Source of the DNA: JALVIU01 sp964462295 | GTDB lineage: Bacteria > Atribacterota > JALVIU01 | NCBI GenBank assembly: GCA_964462295.1 | Contig: CAYWXH010000033.1 | Location: 1-16,312 of the forward strand | Length of the DNA stretch: 16,312 nucleotides | Direction of reading: 5' to 3' | Shown here: positions 12,724-16,312 of the stretch, in pieces | How positions within the stretch are numbered: position 1 is the first letter of the stretch | Layout: every line of letters begins with the position of its first letter | Notes under the pieces: model-generated | Databases searched by the model: none | Seen by the model: only the letters and a program-made list of their open reading frames with translations | What the model was told of the DNA's origin: nothing | Position numbers and translations under genes: made by a program

Positions 12724-14619
12724 CTACTTCGCACAGGGAAGATAAATCGTGAGCTTGGTACCTTTGCCTTTTTTGCTCTCTATGTAGATAAACCCTTCAT
12801 GAGATTTTACAACACCATATGCAGCAGGAAAGTTTAGATTTTTGTCAAAGAAAACGGCATCATCAGAGGTTGTAGGCTCAAAAATGCCTCTTAACTCTTT
12901 TTCACTTATTTCAGGGCCATTATCCTGGATTACTATTTTTATATATCTTCCTGGGATTATATGCGGGGCCTCTTCCCCTTTTTTGGTAATCTTAGAAGAT
13001 GTAGTTGTAATTTTTATCCAGTTTCCTTGGTCAACCCTTTCCATAAAATCTTCCATAAGGATTCTAAAAAGCATCCTTAATTGATTTTCATCCCCCTTAA
13101 CCTTACAAAGTTTGGATAAAAATTCTACCTTTAAATCTATCCCCTTTACCTCTGCAATCTCTTTGTATTCCTTAAGTACCTCTTTTAATGTAAAAACAAG
13201 ATCTAACTTTTCATTTTTGTATTTGCCCAATCTTGCATATGCAAGTAATCTATTATTAATTTCCACCATTCTCTCTATACCATCTTCGATATGTGAAAGC
13301 ATACTATACTCACTACTTGTAGGTGAGACCCTAAGTTTCATTAAAGATGTATATCCAAGGATACCTGTAAGTATGTTATTAAAAATATGAGACATACTGC
13401 CTGCTATAAATCCTACGGTTTGTAGTTTTTCTAAAACTTTTCTCTCTTCTTCCAATCTCTTTCGCTCATTAATATCTATGCATACACCCACAACCTCTAC
13501 AGCACCATCTTTCCGCGGTACAGGCTGGATAGAATCAAGTACCCAGATAAGTCTACCATCTTTCCTTCTGATCCTATATTCTACATATCCAGGAATTCCT
13601 TCTAAAGCCTTCTCTTCTACCTCTCTCCTATGAAGACCTCTATCGGCTGGATATACAATATCTTCCCATTTCACTTTTCCACTAAAGAACTCTTCCTTGT
13701 CATATCCTGTTACATTTTTTATACCATCTGAATAAAAAAGGGTTTTATAAGTCCCATCTGGATAAAAAATTACCTTAAAAATATATGCATTTATAATATT
13801 TAGTAGAAATTCAAGTTCTCTGTTTTTTTCCTCTATTTCTAACTGTTTTTTCTTATTTTCGGTAATATCAATCCCTATACCTAAAATTTCTCTCAATTTG
13901 CCATTTTCTATTATAGGCCTGAAATATTCATAAATCCATGCAATCTCACCATTTTCCTTTACTATACGAATCTCCTGCCTTAAGGGTTGTCTATTTTTTA
14001 TAGCCTCCTCTGCCTGTTTTTCAAAAGATGGGAGATCATCAGGATGCACAATCTTTCTAAATGGAGCATCCTTATGGAAAATAAAGTCTCTGTCCAAAAA
14101 AAATTCTTTTGGATAGCCCAAAATATTCTCTATACTATCTGTGTAATATATGGTCTTCTCTTTACCATCTTCTGTGATAAGTGTTCTCCATATATATGCA
14201 CCCGCCTCACTGGTAAGGTTTAAGAGACACTCATCTTTTTTTCTAAGTTCTTCTTCTGTTTTTCTAAGTTCTGTAATATCAATACCTATACTTATATGCT
14301 TCTCATTTTTTTCATCCCACACATTATGCCAAAGTATATGCCTTACCTCTCCATTTTTTGTGACAATAGGGTTTTCATTTATTTGAAATTTTCCTTTTGT
14401 CTCTAATTCTTTGAGTATGCCCTCTACCTTTTCTTGAATTTCGGGTGGATCAAGGACCTCTGTACTCTTTTTCCCAATTATCTCTTCAGGCCTATAGCCT
14501 GTAAGCTCTGTGAAATATGGATTTACAGCCTCTGTAGTAAAATCTTTATTAGATACAATAAATATAAACTTTCCTTTTTCTATAAGGATTTTTACATACT
14601 CAAGGTCTTTAACCGTCAT
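12724..14619 (-). CDS. Soluble three-PAS sensor histidine kinase with degenerate ATPase domain
   Basis: About 631 residues contain three PAS/PAC units (roughly 7-125, 132-257, 270-387), each ending in a GIDIT or CIDIN motif, joined by coiled coils. A HisKA-like domain follows (395-462) with the phosphorylatable His411 in SMSHIFNNIL, then a HATPase-like domain (507-629). There are no membrane helices, so it senses a cytoplasmic signal. The ATP-binding boxes are unusual: the N-box has Asp524 where Asn is expected, the G1 box reads DNGPE instead of DxGxG, and the glycines of the G2 box are missing (NLNFPAAYG, 593-601). It may be a weak or inactive kinase. The start at ATG 14619 (or 14622) follows AGGGAG; the earlier ATG at 14658 overlaps the promoter. 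No response regulator is adjacent. It lies directly upstream of the mbh operon on the same strand. Confidence 0.85.
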   Translation of the reverse strand: MTVKDLEYVKILIEKGKFIFIVSNKDFTTEAVNPYFTELTGYRPEEIIGKKSTEVLDPPEIQEKVEGILKELETKGKFQINENPIVTKNGEVRHILWHNVWDEKNEKHISIGIDITELRKTEEELRKKDECLLNLTSEAGAYIWRTLITEDGKEKTIYYTDSIENILGYPKEFFLDRDFIFHKDAPFRKIVHPDDLPSFEKQAEEAIKNRQPLRQEIRIVKENGEIAWIYEYFRPIIENGKLREILGIGIDITENKKKQLEIEEKNRELEFLLNIINAYIFKVIFYPDGTYKTLFYSDGIKNVTGYDKEEFFSGKVKWEDIVYPADRGLHRREVEEKALEGIPGYVEYRIRRKDGRLIWVLDSIQPVPRKDGAVEVVGVCIDINERKRLEEERKVLEKLQTVGFIAGSMSHIFNNILTGILGYTSLMKLRVSPTSSEYSMLSHIEDGIERMVEINNRLLAYARLGKYKNEKLDLVFTLKEVLKEYKEIAEVKGIDLKVEFLSKLCKVKGDENQLRMLFRILMEDFMERVDQGNWIKITTTSSKITKKGEEAPHIIPGRYIKIVIQDNGPEISEKELRGIFEPTTSDDAVFFDKNLNFPAAYGVVKSHEGFIYIESKKGKGTKLTIYLPCAK

Positions 14620-14649
14620 CATTTCTCCCTGCAAATTTGTTTTTTTTAA

Positions 14650-14678
14650 ATTATACATTATTTTTCAGAAATAGTAAA
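14650..14678 (-). promoter_or_regulatory. Promoter of the PAS histidine kinase
   Basis: On the minus strand TTTACT (14673-14678) and a perfect TATAAT (14650-14655) are 17 bp apart. Transcription would start near 14643, downstream of the first in-frame ATG (14658), which rules that ATG out as a start. The ribosome binding site AGGGAG is at 14625-14630. Confidence 0.6.
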
Positions 14679-14691
14679 TCCAAATTTTATC

Positions 14692-14720
14692 TTAAAAAAT
14701 TTTTACTTTAGTGTTATAAT
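14692..14720 (+). promoter_or_regulatory. Promoter of the fucose-isomerase-like gene
   Basis: TTAAAA (14692-14697) lies 17 bp before a perfect TATAAT (14715-14720), with an extended TGt. It is divergent from the kinase promoter, so the 85-bp space between the genes serves both. AAGGAG at 14731-14736 precedes ATG 14744 by 7 nt; the transcript leader would be short. Confidence 0.65.
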
Positions 14721-14743
14721 ATAGAGAAAAAAGGAGTAATATT

Positions 14744-15946
14744 ATGAATATAGGCTTAAAAGAGTTTTACTCATTTCTCCATGAAGGAGAAAGGCTAAAA
14801 AGAAAAAAGACTCATATACTTGATAATCTAAACAATAAAAACATAGCAAACTTCTCATTTTACGAAAAAGGGAAAAACTATGATCTTATAGCAAACATCA
14901 TACTCACAGGAGGAGTTGAAAGGGACTTCCTACGAGAAATAGGGAATACAAAAGAGCCTATCCTCATATTTTTTGATTATACCGATAATTCCCTTGCAGC
15001 TACTCTAGAGATAAAGACAAAATTAGAAGATATGGGAAGAAAAACACTCATAGTCTCTATAGATGAGGATTCTAAAAAACTGGGGAATATCACAAAAACA
15101 CTTCTTGTAAAAAGGGAAATAAAAGGAACAAAAATGGGTAGTTTTGGCATTCCATCACCCTGGCTTATAGCATCCATTCCTGATAGAGACGCTGTAATGC
15201 AAAAACTTGGGATAGAAATTGTAGATATTGAGCTTCAAGAAATTTATAATGAAGTAAGGAATGTCAGCAAAGAAGAAATAGAATCCATAGTAGATGAATT
15301 TATAAAAGGAGCAAAGGGCGTAAGTGAGCCAAAAAGAGAAGATATAGAGGATGCCGTAAAGATATATATAGCAATAAAGAAGCTTGTCAAAAAATATAAT
15401 CTCTCCTCCCTTACACTCTCTTGCTTTACAATACTAGAGGTACTTAAAAATACAGGCTGTTTTGCCCTTTCCATGTTAAATGATGAGGGTATAATAGCAG
15501 GTTGTGAAGGAGATATAGAATCTACCCTTACTATGTTTTTACTTTATAAATTAACTGGAGAGGTCCCTTTTATGGCAAATCCTTCAGGGATAGATAGAGC
15601 AGAAAATAGTATTACACTGGCACATTGTACTATTGCCCGCAAAATACTTAAAAATTACATTATACGTTCCCACTTTGAGTCTGGTATAGGTGTAGGAATA
15701 CAAGGAGAGTTAAAAACAGATAAGGTTACTATTTTCAGACTTGGTGGAAAAAATTTAGAAAAAAGTGTACTTTATACAGGGAACCTCTTGCCACATACCC
15801 ATTCTGAGAACCTATGCAGAACCCAGATAAAGGTAAAACTAAATGAAGATGTCTCTCAAATACTTGAAAATCCTGCTGGTAATCATCTTATAGTCATAGG
15901 GGGACACCACAAAGAAATAGTGAAAACTTTTTTAGACATATTGTAA
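14744..15946 (+). CDS. L-fucose/L-arabinose isomerase-like protein
   Basis: This 400-residue protein belongs to the fucose/arabinose isomerase superfamily, in the shorter form (about 400 residues against nearly 600 for E. coli FucI). The N-terminal half is an alpha/beta domain with a conserved-looking SFGIPSPWLIAS segment (133-144). The C-terminal half holds the family blocks GCEGDIESTLTMFLLYKLTGEVPFMANP (253-280, with Glu255), ITLAHCTIAR (His294), HFESGIGVGIQG (310-321) and GNHLIVIGGHH (379-389, His381). The Glu and His residues are placed like the metal and substrate ligands of FucI. It probably interconverts an aldose and a ketose, but the substrate cannot be read from sequence. Its own divergent promoter and the following transporter gene suggest sugar use. 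Superfamily call is good; the exact reaction is unknown. Confidence 0.78.
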   Translation: MNIGLKEFYSFLHEGERLKRKKTHILDNLNNKNIANFSFYEKGKNYDLIANIILTGGVERDFLREIGNTKEPILIFFDYTDNSLAATLEIKTKLEDMGRKTLIVSIDEDSKKLGNITKTLLVKREIKGTKMGSFGIPSPWLIASIPDRDAVMQKLGIEIVDIELQEIYNEVRNVSKEEIESIVDEFIKGAKGVSEPKREDIEDAVKIYIAIKKLVKKYNLSSLTLSCFTILEVLKNTGCFALSMLNDEGIIAGCEGDIESTLTMFLLYKLTGEVPFMANPSGIDRAENSITLAHCTIARKILKNYIIRSHFESGIGVGIQGELKTDKVTIFRLGGKNLEKSVLYTGNLLPHTHSENLCRTQIKVKLNEDVSQILENPAGNHLIVIGGHHKEIVKTFLDIL

Positions 15947-15967
15947 ATTTATAATAGTTATAAGTAT

Positions 15968-15996
15968 TTGACATGGATTATTTAAAATGCTATACT
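15968..15996 (+). promoter_or_regulatory. Promoter of the BMP-family binding protein gene
   Basis: A perfect TTGACA (15968-15973) lies 17 bp from TATACT (15991-15996), extended by TGc. The leader is about 70 nt, longer than those of the other genes here, and ends in the ribosome binding site AAAGGGGG (16054-16061). A strong separate promoter is common for abundant solute-binding proteins. Confidence 0.78.
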
Positions 15997-16071
15997 TTAA
16001 TATAAATTTATAGTAACAGTTTTTGGTATTTTTAGATTAATAAATAAAAAAAGAAAGGGGGTATTTGTATT

Positions 16072-16312
16072 ATGAAAAAATTAGTAATTGGTTTGGTTCT
16101 TTTAGGTATTTCTCTCCTATTGGTAAGCGGTCTTGCAGTAGCCAAAGAGTTTACTGCCATTGTGGTAACAGACGTAGGTGGGCTGGGGGATAAGAGCTTT
16201 AACGATGCTGGATGGCTTGGTGTCCAGATGGCAGCAAAGAAATTGGGAATCAAAGGCGAATTTATCCAGTCTATGCAGCAGACAGATTATGTATCTAACC
16301 TATCAGCTGCAG
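16072..16312 (+). CDS. BMP/PnrA-family ABC transporter solute-binding protein (partial, runs off the window)
   Basis: Eighty residues are visible before the window ends. MKK followed by a hydrophobic stretch and AVA is a Sec signal peptide, probably cut after Ala24. There is no lipobox cysteine, although many members of this family are lipoproteins. The mature start, FTAIVVTDVGGLGDKSFNDAGWLG, is the hallmark of the BMP (Bmp/Med/PnrA) family, and the visible part ends in QQTDYVSNLSAA. These proteins deliver nucleosides or similar solutes to an ABC importer. The permease and ATPase genes would be expected downstream, outside the window. ATG 16072 follows AAAGGGGG by 10 nt. Confidence 0.88.
   Translation, partial: MKKLVIGLVLLGISLLLVSGLAVAKEFTAIVVTDVGGLGDKSFNDAGWLGVQMAAKKLGIKGEFIQSMQQTDYVSNLSAA

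Noticed and set aside
14620..14658. Start of the PAS kinase at ATG 14658
   Set aside because: That codon overlaps the -10 box of the kinase promoter, so it would not be in the transcript. AGGGAG directly precedes the later ATGs.
15947..15975. Terminator after the isomerase-like gene
   Set aside because: Only short AT-rich inverted hexamers (TTATAA) are present, with no GC stem or U-tract.

Overview
The window is low-GC DNA and looks bacterial. The recognisable promoters are sigma-70/sigma-A type (TTGACA-like and TATAAT-like boxes, usually with an extended TGn), and genes start behind GGAGG-type ribosome binding sites. The gene content is that of a strict anaerobe that lives by fermentation and uses ferredoxin: an archaeal-type energy-conserving [NiFe] hydrogenase plus sugar or polyol metabolism and solute uptake. 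The phylum cannot be fixed from this window; an anaerobic, possibly thermophilic lineage is the best guess.

Layout. Positions 1-300 hold no gene. They carry degenerate copies of a palindromic dispersed repeat and G-rich half-units, followed by a clear promoter (331-359). Positions 397-4133 (+) hold a two-gene unit: a 905-residue membrane-associated KAP-family P-loop NTPase and, 17 bp later, an inositol 2-dehydrogenase-like Gfo/Idh/MocA oxidoreductase. A perfect 10-bp hairpin (4179-4204) separates these from the convergent hydrogenase operon.

Positions 12605 to 4208 (-) are one tightly packed operon. It encodes a Pyrococcus-type membrane-bound hydrogenase in the archaeal gene order mbhA-N: the Mnh/Mrp antiporter-like subunits E, F, G, then MbhD, MbhE, MnhB, MnhC, the MnhD-like MbhH, MbhI, and the hydrogenase module J, K, L, M, N. 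There are two departures from that order. A flavin-reductase/flavoredoxin-family gene sits between mbhM and mbhN, and a 100-N assembly gap (12303-12402) removes the end of mbhA and possibly the start of mbhB. All four [NiFe] cysteines of MbhL, the N2-type cysteines of MbhJ and the two 4Fe-4S motifs of MbhN are present. The complex should therefore be a real ferredoxin-dependent H2-evolving hydrogenase that pumps ions (H+/Na+). The operon promoter (12643-12670) is near consensus, and a perfect 14-bp direct repeat with 22-bp spacing lies directly upstream of its -35 box.

Upstream of that promoter and in the same direction is a soluble three-PAS histidine-kinase-like protein with a degenerate ATPase domain. 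It is divergent from a fucose/arabinose-isomerase-like protein (14744-15946, +). The window ends inside a BMP/PnrA-family ABC-transporter solute-binding protein (16072 to edge) that has its own strong promoter. The right end thus looks like solute uptake and sugar metabolism, and the centre like energy conservation through H2 evolution. The KAP NTPase at the left end is an accessory gene of unknown role.
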